Virus record (IMG/VR): IMGVR_UViG_3300024509_000021
Coordinates: 1 to 54,860 of that record
Strand: one strand, 5' to 3'
DNA: 54,860 nucleotides
Origin: a virus
The position numbers and the translations under genes are program-made. Under the pieces are notes generated by a model. That model was not told the DNA's origin and made no database searches. It saw only the letters and a program-made list of their open reading frames with translations. Positions 41,459 through 48,211 of this stretch are shown in pieces (within the stretch, counting starts at the first letter, position 1; each line of letters starts with the position of its first letter).

Positions 41459-41637
41459 TGCTGAGCCCTCTGGATCATAAGTGTACCTGCATACATTGCA
41501 CCTAGTCCAGTTACTGCAACAGCTAGGGCCTGTAGCAGCTCTGTGTTGGTGATGCTATTCTCTACACCACCTGTGCCCAACATAGTGATCACAAGTCCTA
41601 CTATGACGACAAACATTCCCTGACCTTCTGTAACCAT
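41455..41637 (-). CDS. Small two-helix membrane protein
   Basis: 60 residues. Two hydrophobic segments, about 8-25 (MFVVIVGLVITMLGTGG) and 34-54 (LLQALAVAVTGLGAMYAGTL), separated by a short polar loop. Size and topology resemble class II holins, but the strong early-type promoter makes a membrane-remodelling or superinfection-exclusion role equally possible. First gene of its unit. Confidence 0.68.
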   Translation of the reverse strand: MVTEGQGMFVVIVGLVITMLGTGGVENSITNTELLQALAVAVTGLGAMYAGTLMIQRAQQ

Positions 41638-41669
41638 TTTCAGCTCCTAGTTGTTTAGTGTATGTGTAT

Positions 41670-41698
41670 ATTATACGATCGAACTGGCCGTTTGTCAA
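41670..41698 (-). promoter_or_regulatory. Early promoter cassette 1
   Basis: TTGACA, 17 bp, TATAAT; serves 41637 and two following genes. Confidence 0.9.
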
Positions 41699-41703
41699 CC
41701 AAT

Positions 41704-41940
41704 TTAGGCCACTTCTTTGAACACACGATAGCCACGGCCCTGAAGCACACGGATCGCGGCCTGTACTTCTTGATAGTTCTTTTCTTCCCAATCCAACATC
41801 TCTTTGGCGCCTTTGATGGTGTCTTCATCGCAGGTGTTACCTGTGGCAAAGTGACGGTAGAAGTAGTAGCGGCCTTCGTCACCCTCGACTGCCTGGATAG
41901 AGCCGATGTTCTTGTAGAGTTGAACTTCGTTGTGTTTCAT
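41704..41940 (-). CDS. Small phage protein, unknown
   Basis: 78 residues: HNEVQLYKNIGSIQAVEGDE and YYFYRHFATGNTCDEDTIKG then a helix LDWEEKNYQEVQAAIRVLQG. Ribosome site GGAGCG 4 nt before ATG. Monocistronic between promoter cassettes 1 and 2. Confidence 0.75.
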   Translation of the reverse strand: MKHNEVQLYKNIGSIQAVEGDEGRYYFYRHFATGNTCDEDTIKGAKEMLDWEEKNYQEVQAAIRVLQGRGYRVFKEVA

Positions 41941-41969
41941 TTGCGCTCCCTATTTGTTAATATGCGTGT

Positions 41970-41998
41970 ATTATACGATCTTTTGGAAGACCTGTCAA
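41970..41998 (-). promoter_or_regulatory. Early promoter cassette 2
   Basis: TTGACA, 17 bp, TATAAT; serves 41940. Its spacer is nearly identical to that of cassette 3 (GGTCTTCCAAAAGA), a sign of duplication. Confidence 0.9.
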
Positions 41999-42010
41999 CC
42001 TCTAGGGTCT

Positions 42011-42184
42011 TTAGGCGGCAGCAAACAGCGCACGGAATTGTGACATCACGTTGTAGAAACTACGCAGTTCAGCGATAGTGAACTCGCCAGTGTTGTTTTC
42101 GATATAGATCAGGGTTTCCAGCACGGGCAGTTGGCCCAGGCGTTCTTGGATTCCTGCGATTACTCTAAGGTCTTGATTGATCAT
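42011..42184 (-). CDS. Small phage protein, unknown
   Basis: 57 residues from ATG 42184, preceded by GGAGCGAA. Helical (INQDLRVIAGIQERLGQLPV, FTIAELRSFYNVMSQFRALF). A longer in-frame reading would run into the promoter and leader, so it is rejected. Confidence 0.72.
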   Translation of the reverse strand: MINQDLRVIAGIQERLGQLPVLETLIYIENNTGEFTIAELRSFYNVMSQFRALFAAA

Positions 42185-42216
42185 CTTTCGCTCCTTGTTT
42201 GTTTGTGTATGTGTCA

Positions 42217-42245
42217 ATTATACTGTCTTTTGGAAGACCTGTCAA
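42217..42245 (-). promoter_or_regulatory. Early promoter cassette 3
   Basis: TTGACA, 17 bp, TATAAT; serves 42184. The TGA of the -35 box is the stop codon of the upstream gene (42242). Confidence 0.9.
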
Positions 42246-42502
42246 CCTCTAGGGTTATTGCGCACAAACTGCCACATCTTAAACGCTTCCCCACGCAGAC
42301 CCATTAGAATCCCTTCGTAGTCTGCATAGGAGCAGCAGGCCCAAAGACTCTGAGGACGATAGGTGTAGCTGCCTGAGCCATCGCCCCAATCATACTCGCG
42401 TTCTGTGTTGTGCTGTGTGACGATCCTTTTCGCAGTTGCAGCCAGCTTGTAATACTTCTGCATATGACCCGAACGCTGATCGTAGACTACCCAACCTGAC
42501 AC
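42242..42502 (-). CDS. Small phage protein, unknown
   Basis: 86 residues from GTG 42502 with GGAGG 5 nt upstream. SGWVVYDQRSGHMQKYYKLA then AKRIVTQHNTEREYDWGDGS and YADYEGILMGLRGEAFKMWQ. Second gene after a 37-residue membrane protein. Its stop codon is supplied by promoter cassette 3. Confidence 0.72.
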   Translation of the reverse strand: MSGWVVYDQRSGHMQKYYKLAATAKRIVTQHNTEREYDWGDGSGSYTYRPQSLWACCSYADYEGILMGLRGEAFKMWQFVRNNPRG

Positions 42503-42503
42503 A

Positions 42504-42617
42504 TCAACCTCCGAAGACTATGGTTCCCGCAGCAGCGGCCGTGATTAAGATGGCCTGAGCAATGCCAAAGTGGAACAGAGCCCAGGTAACTGCAATCCAT
42601 CCGATGAGTTTGATCAT
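42504..42617 (-). CDS. 37-residue membrane peptide
   Basis: MIKLIGWIAVTWALFHFGIA continuing to ITAAAAGTIVFGG; almost wholly hydrophobic, one or two membrane passes. Start preceded by GGAGCGAA. It overlaps the start of the 86-residue gene. Too short for routine calling but has promoter and ribosome site. Confidence 0.68.
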   Translation of the reverse strand: MIKLIGWIAVTWALFHFGIAQAILITAAAAGTIVFGG

Positions 42618-42644
42618 TGTTCGCTCCTTTGTTTCAGTGTTTAT

Positions 42645-42673
42645 AGTATAGGATCTTTAGCCCAAACTGTCAA
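42645..42673 (-). promoter_or_regulatory. Early promoter cassette 4
   Basis: TTGACA, 17 bp, TATACT; serves 42617. The -35 TGA ends the upstream gene (42670). Confidence 0.85.
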
Positions 42674-42894
42674 CCAAAATAGTGGAATAACCCTGCGGCG
42701 CATACGGATATGCCCGCTAGGTTAACGATCATCTGTGGCTTATTTGCCACACGGTAGCTCCAAGCAAAATAGCACAGGCCACCGCAGAGTCCCAAGACGA
42801 TCTGCAGAGGATGCAGAGTGTGGAAGAAGTTCATAACCACATACATTCCTAAGAGGAATGCAGTACCGGACCATTGGAGTAAGTTGTTTATCAT
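42670..42894 (-). CDS. Small membrane protein
   Basis: 74 residues with about three hydrophobic segments (AFLLGMYVVMNFF, IVLGLCGGLCYFAWSY, MIVNLAGISVCAAGLFHYF). Fits an inner-membrane protein of the SemiSWEET/PQ-loop size class, but no signature is certain. Monocistronic under cassette 5. Confidence 0.68.
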   Translation of the reverse strand: MINNLLQWSGTAFLLGMYVVMNFFHTLHPLQIVLGLCGGLCYFAWSYRVANKPQMIVNLAGISVCAAGLFHYFG

Positions 42895-42900
42895 ATGTGT

Positions 42901-42929
42901 ATTTTAACAGCCTTTTACCAATCTGTCAA
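42901..42929 (-). promoter_or_regulatory. Early promoter cassette 5
   Basis: TTGACA, 17 bp, TAAAAT; serves 42894. The distance to the ATG is very short (about 6 nt), so this mRNA may be nearly leaderless. Confidence 0.75.
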
Positions 42930-42934
42930 CCATA

Positions 42935-43246
42935 TTAGCCCAGGTGTTTGCAGGCACCTCTAAATGTAAATCCTGGACAGGTACAGGTTTTCTCTGCGTC
43001 GTTGACTGTGTAAGTTTTGCCGTTTGAGCCTTGGACTGTGCGTGTGTCATTTGATGCCTTTACTTTGAATGGGTTTGGTGTTACGGTTTGGAACTTCCGG
43101 CCTCGCTTGTCGAAGCCTTTGATTCCTGACTTGAAATAGAATGGCGTAGTTTCCCCTTGCTTGATATAGGCAACCAGCGTTGTGCCATCGAGTAGGTAAG
43201 TGTGGGCAGGAAACTGCCCCCCAGTGGTTTCCTGTAGGGCTTCCAT
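42935..43246 (-). CDS. SWIM-type zinc-finger protein
   Basis: 103 residues. The C-terminus TCTCPGFTFRGACKHLG is the SWIM finger CxCx(n)CxH. N-terminal part LLDGTTLVAYIKQGETTPFY and VKASNDTRTVQGSNGKTYTV is beta-rich. SWIM fingers bind DNA or proteins in recombination and transposase proteins. Coupled to the 60-residue gene by TAATG. Confidence 0.78.
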   Translation of the reverse strand: MEALQETTGGQFPAHTYLLDGTTLVAYIKQGETTPFYFKSGIKGFDKRGRKFQTVTPNPFKVKASNDTRTVQGSNGKTYTVNDAEKTCTCPGFTFRGACKHLG

Positions 43247-43428
43247 TACGCTGCCTCTTCAGTGTTCTCTTGTATAAAGTCCAGCACGTCATCCGCTGAG
43301 TTTTCAATTTGTGTGTGGATGTAGTAGCATTCGTCGCTGGCGCCCATTGCTGACTGTACCAATGCGTCTGCTTCCTGCAGTAGTTCCACAGCCCTGAGCA
43401 GTTGCTGGTTTTGCTTGTTTGTTAACAT
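43246..43428 (-). CDS. Small helical protein, unknown
   Basis: 60 residues (NKQNQQLLRAVELLQEADAL, HTQIENSADDVLDFIQENTE). Ribosome site GGAGCGAA. Transcribed with the SWIM protein. Confidence 0.72.
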   Translation of the reverse strand: MLTNKQNQQLLRAVELLQEADALVQSAMGASDECYYIHTQIENSADDVLDFIQENTEEAA

Positions 43429-43453
43429 CTTCGCTCCTTGTTAGTATGTGTAT

Positions 43454-43482
43454 ATTGTATGCCCAAACAGCCAATCTGTCAA
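43454..43482 (-). promoter_or_regulatory. Early promoter cassette 6
   Basis: TTGACA, 17 bp, TACAAT; serves 43428. Spacer begins GATTGGCTG, shared with cassettes 10, 17 and 20. Confidence 0.88.
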
Positions 43483-43500
43483 CCAATTTGTAATAACCCT

Positions 43501-43893
43501 TTAGCTTGTAGGGCTATCCTTGATCATATACTCATTGCCTTCCACTACGGTACAGCGAACATTGCGCAGTGACTCAGCCATACGATTGATGAGTTCTTCA
43601 CGTGAAGTGCCTTGGCCTAGGAACCGATCGTTGTCCTTGCGGAAAGCATAGAGCATTTCACCGTGCTTTTCCACCTTGATTTCGATGTGATCTAACTCAG
43701 GTTCATCATGCTCAGGTTCAGGGATAGTGAGGCCATTGGCACGAGCCACACGAATCAAATCCTGATTCTTCACGCCCAACTCCTTGAGGATCATGGAGAA
43801 AGCAGTGAGATGAATGCGGGTCGCAGCCCTGTTACCTAGGAACCAACCCAGGGCAAAGAATATAGCTAGTGTGATCCAATCAATAAGTTCCAT
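43501..43893 (-). CDS. Membrane-anchored protein, unknown
   Basis: 130 residues. Single N-terminal membrane segment (WITLAIFFALGWFLGNRAA), then a soluble domain with IPEPEHDEPELDHIEIKVEK and HGEMLYAFRKDNDRFLGQGT. Ribosome site GGAGAGCG. Early expression suggests a cell-envelope action. Confidence 0.74.
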   Translation of the reverse strand: MELIDWITLAIFFALGWFLGNRAATRIHLTAFSMILKELGVKNQDLIRVARANGLTIPEPEHDEPELDHIEIKVEKHGEMLYAFRKDNDRFLGQGTSREELINRMAESLRNVRCTVVEGNEYMIKDSPTS

Positions 43894-43912
43894 CGCGCTC
43901 TCCTATTGTTTA

Positions 43913-43941
43913 ATTATATATTCAAAAACGCCAGTTGTCAA
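43913..43941 (-). promoter_or_regulatory. Early promoter cassette 7
   Basis: TTGACA, 17 bp, TATAAT; serves 43893. Confidence 0.9.
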
Positions 43942-43943
43942 CC

Positions 43944-43978
43944 AAAAAAAACCCTACTGTACGTGTATACAGTAGGGT
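43944..43978 (-). terminator. Strong intrinsic terminator of the 44323 gene
   Basis: 11-bp stem ACCCTACTGTA / TACAGTAGGGT followed on the minus strand by seven or more T. It ends the transcript carrying the anti-RBS stem-loop. Confidence 0.93.
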
Positions 43979-43986
43979 GTTAAGAC

Positions 43987-44021
43987 CGCCGATACCGGGA
44001 GCGAATCGGGTTTATTCGGCG
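43987..44021 (-). ncRNA. 3'UTR stem-loop A with anti-RBS sequence (candidate regulatory RNA)
   Basis: On the minus strand CGCCGA pairs with TCGGCG; the 23-nt loop contains the stop codon of the 44323 gene and CCGATTCGCTCCCGG (43995-44009). TTCGCTCC is the exact complement of the GGAGCGAA ribosome sites of this region. An inner CCG/CGG pair would expose ATTCGCTCC as a 9-nt loop. The terminator follows 8 nt later. The same 15-nt motif is at 50142-50156. Layout is that of a 3'UTR-derived sRNA; activity is inferred. Confidence 0.5.
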
Positions 44022-44323
44022 ATAGCTTCTGTCTTCGCGACAGTAGTCTTACTTACCTTGGCAGCTGTGGCCAAAGGGTTCTTCTTGACAATGTAAGCAA
44101 CAGCAGCTTCTACAGCAGCATTGCCCTTGCCAAAGCCAGTTTCGACCATATAGGCACCAATCTCAGCCTTGGTCATTTCACGTGGAAGATCCACGAGGTT
44201 GATGTCAGTGTGACCATTCTTGGCAAGGATCTTGATGCGCATCACGTCATTAGCGAAACGAACCTTGGTCTTACCTGCTTGAGTGGAAACACCAGCAACC
44301 GCAAACTTCTTATCTGTAGCCAT
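44012..44323 (-). CDS. Small basic protein, unknown
   Basis: 103 residues. KKFAVAGVSTQAGKTKVRFA and MRIKILAKNGHTDINLVDLP, then EIGAYMVETGFGKGNAAVEA and a Lys/Ala/Thr tail. Possibly nucleic-acid binding. Ribosome site AGAGG, not the GGAGCGAA type. Its 3' end forms stem-loop A, so its mRNA could double as a regulator. Confidence 0.75.
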   Translation of the reverse strand: MATDKKFAVAGVSTQAGKTKVRFANDVMRIKILAKNGHTDINLVDLPREMTKAEIGAYMVETGFGKGNAAVEAAVAYIVKKNPLATAAKVSKTTVAKTEAIAE

Positions 44324-44377
44324 TTAAATTACCTCTTTCTGTGTGTGTTAAAAAATATACCTTTTTGGTATGTTATA

Positions 44378-44406
44378 AATGTAGCATCAAGTGCCACTTC
44401 TGTCAA
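44378..44406 (-). promoter_or_regulatory. Early promoter cassette 8
   Basis: TTGACA, 17 bp, TACATT; serves 44323. The 54-nt leader contains ATACC-AAAAA-GGTAT, a small hairpin. The upstream gene 44593 reads into it, its last codons VDRSGT being promoter sequence. Confidence 0.82.
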
Positions 44407-44593
44407 CCATTCGGTTGTCCAATTTAGACACTCGAATGGTCACAGACTCTTTCTCGTCTAGGGCGGCGATAAACTCGTCGTCATAGACCAGATCCTGAAA
44501 GGCCAAATCGAGCATTTCCTCGACCCGGACCTCGTCCGCTGTGCCTGAACCTCCACAGATGACTTCTAATCGATAGTTAAAGGTTCTCGACAT
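44387..44593 (-). CDS. Small acidic protein, unknown
   Basis: 68 residues (FNYRLEVICGGSGTADEVRV, EEMLDLAFQDLVYDDEFIAA). The end VDRSGT is encoded by the -35 box and spacer of cassette 8. It overlaps the upstream gene by 17 bases. Confidence 0.7.
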   Translation of the reverse strand: MSRTFNYRLEVICGGSGTADEVRVEEMLDLAFQDLVYDDEFIAALDEKESVTIRVSKLDNRMVDRSGT

Positions 44594-44891
44594 TTTCCCA
44601 AAATTCCTTGCGTAACATAAACATCGTGTAGGCTTCCTTGCTCAGATACAGCGATGATTTCTCTGCATCCCAGGCCCAAACCGGCTGATGTCCATCGAAG
44701 TAAGTGGGCCGGGCGCAGAACAATTCTCCTGAAGGACCAAACTGTTGCCACAGCCAGTTGCGAGCTCGAACCCATTGTGCAATTCGAGTCTGCTTCTGGC
44801 CATGTGGCTGATAGCCTGTGAACTCGACTCTATGACTGAAGCGATCGTGCCCGTCATAGCGTCGGTCCATTTTGACCACAGTCATTGTCAT
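44577..44891 (-). CDS. Small phage protein, unknown
   Basis: 104 residues, rich in aromatic and basic residues (RRYDGHDRFSHRVEFTGYQP, ARNWLWQQFGPSGELF, TYFDGHQPVWAWDAEKSSLY). ATGA overlap with the Api92-like gene. No motif. Confidence 0.7.
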   Translation of the reverse strand: MTMTVVKMDRRYDGHDRFSHRVEFTGYQPHGQKQTRIAQWVRARNWLWQQFGPSGELFCARPTYFDGHQPVWAWDAEKSSLYLSKEAYTMFMLRKEFWENVENL

Positions 44892-45511
44892 AGAGACTTC
44901 AACTCCAGGTTCTTGTCAACACCATCTTTGATCCACTCTGTGAGTTCTTCTTCTTCCTCTTCCTGGAACTCACGGATAGCCTCAGCGATGCAGAACGCTT
45001 CGTCTAGTTCTGGGTAATCCCGTTCGATCTCATCAGCAGTCATGCCTTCGAGGCTAAAGTCCTCGCAGTTGCCGTCCTCATATACACCAGCAAAAGCCAT
45101 ACCTGATTCATAGAACTGTGCAGAAACTCGGAAGCCTAGTTGCTCTAACTTCTGATAAGCATTCACGGGTGGAGACCATGCTGAATCAAAGGTAGTGAAC
45201 AGCGTCTTACCATCAGGGTGAATATCAGTCTGTCCATCGCCACCTACATCCCATTTGGTTCCCCACTCGCCGACGCAGTAGTCATACCAGTTGCTGTAGC
45301 CAAACTTTTCAACATTGGACTTCATCTGTGCTTCCAATGCGGCCTGCTTGTCTCCGTCCCCGTAGGAACCAGCCATGGTTTCTGTGAGTTCTTTGGGCAC
45401 AGGAATGAACTCCTGCAGGAACTCTCCACGATCCAGTGCTTCTTTGGCACGAGTAATCATTGCTGGATCATCGTGCTCAAGGGTCAATGTGTTGTTGCAC
45501 CAATTTGGCAT
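44888..45511 (-). CDS. Api92/YubB-like ferredoxin-fold protein
   Basis: 207 residues from ATG 45511 (ribosome site GGAGCG), where MPNWCNNTLTLEHDDPAMIT is the typical start of the DUF1281/Api92-like family; the longer in-frame reading would translate the promoter. WYDYCVGEWGTKWDVGGDG and TFDSAWSPPVNAYQKLEQLG are also family landmarks. The C-terminus is very acidic (EFQEEEEEELTEW). Found on plasmids and phages; proposed nucleic acid or anti-defence roles are unproven. Confidence 0.82.
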   Translation of the reverse strand: MPNWCNNTLTLEHDDPAMITRAKEALDRGEFLQEFIPVPKELTETMAGSYGDGDKQAALEAQMKSNVEKFGYSNWYDYCVGEWGTKWDVGGDGQTDIHPDGKTLFTTFDSAWSPPVNAYQKLEQLGFRVSAQFYESGMAFAGVYEDGNCEDFSLEGMTADEIERDYPELDEAFCIAEAIREFQEEEEEELTEWIKDGVDKNLELKSL

Positions 45512-45512
45512 A

Positions 45513-45716
45513 TCACGCTCCTTCTGTTTCAGTATTAGTATTATACAACCGATCTTCGATGTTGTCAACCAAATTCTGTTCCAAAGTGTCAGCGGAGCGA
45601 CTCAGAATCTGGGCCATAGTGCGTTCCACCTTAATCCTCTCTGGAAGGCTCATGGGTGTTTCCAAGGCCTTGACGGCTCGTTGAATGTATTGAAATTCCG
45701 TAGGGGTCATCGCCAA
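45513..45716 (-). CDS. Small helical protein reading through a promoter
   Basis: 67 residues (TPTEFQYIQRAVKALETPMS, IKVERTMAQILSRSADTLEQ). The last 19 codons (VDNIEDRLYNTNTETEGA) span cassette 9 completely, including -35, spacer, -10 and the ribosome site of the next gene. It overlaps the 45955 gene by 10 bases. Confidence 0.68.
   Translation of the reverse strand: MAMTPTEFQYIQRAVKALETPMSLPERIKVERTMAQILSRSADTLEQNLVDNIEDRLYNTNTETEGA
45540..45568 (-). promoter_or_regulatory. Early promoter cassette 9
   Basis: TTGACA, 17 bp, TATAAT; serves 45511, 44891 and 44593. It lies wholly inside the coding end of the 45716 gene. Confidence 0.88.
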
Positions 45717-45955
45717 TCCTTCTTGTTACCATCACGCTCGTTGTCGTTGTAGCCGGCCATGTATTCAGCCACTGAAGCCTCGTCGTTGACCGAGACTCGG
45801 GCGCCGGAATCGCCTCCCACTCCACCGTAGTGAGGATCACGTGCCCTACCGTAGTAGGAGTCTGCGGATCCACGATCATACAAGCAACCATGGGTTCCAC
45901 GCACGAACTGCCAACCCTTTAGGGCATTTACAACACGCTGTTTTTCTGTTATCAT
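45707..45955 (-). CDS. Small phage protein, unknown
   Basis: 82 residues, Gly/Asp/Tyr-rich (RGTHGCLYDRGSADSYYGRA, GGVGGDSGARVSVNDEASVA). Ribosome site GGAGCGAA. Probably partly disordered. Confidence 0.7.
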   Translation of the reverse strand: MITEKQRVVNALKGWQFVRGTHGCLYDRGSADSYYGRARDPHYGGVGGDSGARVSVNDEASVAEYMAGYNDNERDGNKKDWR

Positions 45956-45978
45956 CGTTCGCTCCTTATCATAGTTCT

Positions 45979-46007
45979 ATTGTATGATCAAGCAGCCAAT
46001 TTGTCAA
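45979..46007 (-). promoter_or_regulatory. Early promoter cassette 10
   Basis: TTGACA, 17 bp, TACAAT; serves 45955. Same AATTGGCTGC spacer start as cassette 20. Confidence 0.88.
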
Positions 46008-46128
46008 CCAATTTCAACTCAGGTTTTCCTACAACACGGCCGCCGTTGATTGTGGCGTACATTTCCGCTACAGCCCGAACGTAGAACTTCTGGGAGTTGC
46101 CATTGGGGTAAATCACGGTGTATTCCAT
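45988..46128 (-). CDS. 46-residue protein, unknown
   Basis: MEYTVIYPNGNSQKFYVRAV then AEMYATINGGRVVGKPELKL and VDKLAA. Ribosome site GGAGAGCGA. The C-terminal VDKLAA is translated from cassette 10, exactly as in the 53826 gene. Small beta-hairpin type. Confidence 0.65.
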   Translation of the reverse strand: MEYTVIYPNGNSQKFYVRAVAEMYATINGGRVVGKPELKLVDKLAA

Positions 46129-46150
46129 TCGCTCTCCTAACTATGTGTCA

Positions 46151-46179
46151 ATTATAGCAAGGATCAGCCAAAGTGTCAA
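46151..46179 (-). promoter_or_regulatory. Early promoter cassette 11
   Basis: TTGACA, 17 bp, TATAAT; serves 46128. Its TGA is the stop of the 46442 gene. Confidence 0.9.
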
Positions 46180-46442
46180 CCAGTTTTTTTAGCGATATGT
46201 GGATAACCTTTGAGTTTGGCGGGTTTCTTCTTGACCTTAAACTCTTTCTCAACATAGTATTTGAGCAGCTCTGTTTGGATCATTTTGACCAAATCCGAAC
46301 CGTTAGATTCCGGGCAGATGAACCGAACCGGACAGTGACCCCAACTCATATGCTCTAGGAATTGGTTGTAGTAGCGTCTGTGCATCTTGTTCCTTGGATC
46401 AAAGGCTACAAGGGGGCGGGCGTAGTATTCTAATTTGCTCAC
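46176..46442 (-). CDS. Small basic protein, unknown
   Basis: 88 residues from GTG 46442, overlapping the previous stop. SKLEYYARPLVAFDPRNKMH, WGHCPVRFICPESNGSDLVK and a Lys-rich end (EKEFKVKKKPAKLKGYPH). Could bind nucleic acid. Confidence 0.72.
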   Translation of the reverse strand: MSKLEYYARPLVAFDPRNKMHRRYYNQFLEHMSWGHCPVRFICPESNGSDLVKMIQTELLKYYVEKEFKVKKKPAKLKGYPHIAKKTG

Positions 46443-46615
46443 GAATTTACAGTCTCAAACGGATCGTAGGAATCGTCTGTGGTTAGCCCGTTACCGGCGA
46501 TCCAATCATAGACCATCTCTGTGGGGCACTCCAACATGAGAGCAATCATCTTAGGCGAATGACCTTCGATATACAGTTGCTCGATATCATAGGCAAGATC
46601 TGCGACTTTACTCAT
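46439..46615 (-). CDS. 58-residue HTH-like protein
   Basis: MSKVADLAYDIEQLYIEGHS then PKMIALMLECPTEMVYDWIA looks like a resolvase/Sigma70-r4-type helix-turn-helix. ATGA overlap upstream. Third of the three-gene unit under cassette 12 counted with its neighbours. A DNA-binding regulator is plausible. Confidence 0.65.
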   Translation of the reverse strand: MSKVADLAYDIEQLYIEGHSPKMIALMLECPTEMVYDWIAGNGLTTDDSYDPFETVNS

Positions 46616-46743
46616 TTAGCATTCTCCATAACTCCAGTTACAACCGTGTGGGTGGTATCAACAGCATTACCAACGATGGTCTTAGTAACAGCAGGGTACA
46701 GGACAGCCAATGTTAAAAATACTCCTAACAAGAATTTAAGCAT
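46612..46743 (-). CDS. 43-residue membrane peptide
   Basis: MLKFLLGVFLTLAVLYPAVT is a single membrane segment or signal; the remainder (KTIVGNAVDTTHTVVTGVME) is amphipathic. Ribosome site AAGGAG. First gene after cassette 12. Confidence 0.62.
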   Translation of the reverse strand: MLKFLLGVFLTLAVLYPAVTKTIVGNAVDTTHTVVTGVMENAK

Positions 46744-46775
46744 TTTATCACTCCTTACTTTGTTACGATATCTAT

Positions 46776-46804
46776 ATTATACAACCAATCTACCTATCTG
46801 TCAA
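46776..46804 (-). promoter_or_regulatory. Early promoter cassette 12
   Basis: TTGACA, 17 bp, TATAAT; serves 46743, 46615 and 46442. Confidence 0.9.
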
Positions 46805-46848
46805 GACCTAGATTCACGCACACACGTAGCAGCGGGGCCACTTAGGAA

Positions 46849-46870
46849 GTTGTGGCTTTTTAGCCACAAC
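46849..46870 (-). terminator. Hairpin after VWA gene
   Basis: Perfect 9-bp stem GTTGTGGCT / AGCCACAAC with a 4-nt loop, 14 bases after the VWA gene stop. No long T run, so terminator strength is unsure. Confidence 0.6.
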
Positions 46871-46884
46871 CCCCGGCACTCCGG

Positions 46885-48090
46885 TTAGCCCGTTTCCTTT
46901 TCGTAGATAACAGTCTGACCAAAGGGTGCTTGAGCAGATGTGTTACCTTTAACGATAAAGATTGTGTCGCAGTAGTCCTCAGGACCCCAACTACCGCAGG
47001 GATAGCCGTCTGTGAACATAATGAACTTCTTAGGGCGAATGTCATTCTCTTCCATAAAGGTAAAGTTGACATCGAAGTCTGTGCCACCGCCACCTTGAGG
47101 TTCATACTCAACCAAGTCTTCAGCGTTGTCGTGGCTGATGCTTTGGTGATTGTAGATCTCTGTGTCAAAACACCACAGGTTGATCTTGAAGTCCTCGTAT
47201 TGATCCATAATGCCTTTGATCTCAGAAAGGAATACAGTTGCATCCTCTTCACCGATCGAACCCGACATATCGATTGCAATAGCCACGTCAATGGTAGTTG
47301 CTTCTTTCATACCAGGAAGCACCGCACCTGAGTGTTGGCTCTTACGATTGTAGCGAGCGAATGAGTAGTCATTACGCACAATAGATTGGATCTCTTGCTG
47401 AACCAATTGGCGCCAGTCCATTTTAGGCTCAGTCATAGTCTTGATCATACGCATAATGCCCGCAGGAGTCTTACCTGCACCAGCGGCCGCGGCACTTTGG
47501 ATCATAGCCTCTTTGATCTCTTGACGCAGTTTCTCAGCTTCTTCCTTACTGAGCGTAGGCTTCTCTTTGCCGTCTTTGGTCTTGTCGCCAGGGCTACCAG
47601 CACCTTCTTCTTCTTTAATGTGCTCGTCCAAAAGGTCACCCAATTGCTTCAGCAGTTGATCCATAGGGATCTTCTCTGCTTGTTCATACAATTGATCGTA
47701 GATTTCTTCCCAAGCCATACCACGATACTTGGGATCGTAGCAGATCTTAACCTCGGTGATCTTCTCACCGATGCGTTCGTCTACAAGGATTTGGTTTACG
47801 GCATAGTCCTGTGCGATGTTAGACAGCATACGATCACGTGAACCTACGCGACCAAAGTGATCAAAAACGCAGTGGCAGATCTCGTGTGCCAGCAGGAACT
47901 CTAACTTCTTAACAGACAGTTTGTTAATGAAGTCCTTGTTATACATAAAGTCACGGCCGTTAGTTGCCGCGGTAGGGCACCAGTCTGAAGCGTCCATCAA
48001 ACGCATACGGGTGGCCATATTGCCGAAGAAGGGTGCTTTCAAAAGCAGGCCTACTCGTGCAGTAGTTAGTTTCTCAACGATTGGATCCAT
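46885..48090 (-). CDS. VWA-domain metallopeptidase-like protein (MoxR partner)
   Basis: 401 residues. N-terminal zinc-peptidase-like domain with LLAHEICHCVFDHFGR (HExxH at 69-73). A charged, partly coiled linker lies at 140-215. The C-terminal VWA domain has the MIDAS motif VAIAIDMSGSIG (DMSGS 274-278) and GGGGTDFD (Thr/Asp), then FIMFTDGYPC. This is the DUF2201/COG3864 layout. Such proteins work with MoxR AAA ATPases, as CobT does with CobS or ViaA with RavA. Own promoter (cassette 13), immediately downstream of the MoxR gene. Confidence 0.88.
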   Translation of the reverse strand: MDPIVEKLTTARVGLLLKAPFFGNMATRMRLMDASDWCPTAATNGRDFMYNKDFINKLSVKKLEFLLAHEICHCVFDHFGRVGSRDRMLSNIAQDYAVNQILVDERIGEKITEVKICYDPKYRGMAWEEIYDQLYEQAEKIPMDQLLKQLGDLLDEHIKEEEGAGSPGDKTKDGKEKPTLSKEEAEKLRQEIKEAMIQSAAAAGAGKTPAGIMRMIKTMTEPKMDWRQLVQQEIQSIVRNDYSFARYNRKSQHSGAVLPGMKEATTIDVAIAIDMSGSIGEEDATVFLSEIKGIMDQYEDFKINLWCFDTEIYNHQSISHDNAEDLVEYEPQGGGGTDFDVNFTFMEENDIRPKKFIMFTDGYPCGSWGPEDYCDTIFIVKGNTSAQAPFGQTVIYEKETG

Positions 48091-48115
48091 AAGTCGCTCT
48101 CCTTAGTATGTATAT

Positions 48116-48144
48116 ATTATAGCACCGGAAATCCAATGCGTCAA
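48116..48144 (-). promoter_or_regulatory. Early promoter cassette 13
   Basis: TTGACG, 17 bp, TATAAT; serves the VWA gene (48090). Confidence 0.88.
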
Positions 48145-48147
48145 CCG

Positions 48148-48179
48148 TAAAAAAAGGGTGTTGTATTTCTACAACACCC
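48148..48179 (-). terminator. Strong intrinsic terminator of the MoxR gene
   Basis: GGGTGTTGT / ACAACACCC with a 6-nt loop and a T run on the minus strand. Confidence 0.93.
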
Positions 48180-48181
48180 CC

Positions 48182-48211
48182 GCAATGGGCGAGGTCTTAA
48201 TTCTCCATTGC
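48182..48211 (-). ncRNA. 3' stem-loop of the MoxR mRNA with complement of its own RBS
   Basis: GCAATGG pairs with CCATTGC (7 bp). The 16-nt loop holds the stop codon in TAAGACCTCGC, the perfect 11-nt complement of GCGAGGTCTTA at 49282-49292, which is this gene's ribosome site plus the A of its ATG. The terminator follows at once. It could close the mRNA ends on each other or act in trans. Complementarity is seen; function inferred. Confidence 0.5.

Noticed and set aside
41455-41637. Definite holin call
   Set aside because: Topology fits, but the strong early promoter and absence of endolysin nearby do not support a lysis role.
43995-44009. CCGGGAGCGAATCGG read as a T-arm of a tRNA fragment
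   Set aside because: The loop and stem spacing do not fit TTCRANY with 5-bp stems, and no anticodon or acceptor arms are nearby.
47386-47841. 151-residue plus-strand frame inside the VWA gene
   Set aside because: Antisense to a clearly identified gene, with no promoter or ribosome site.
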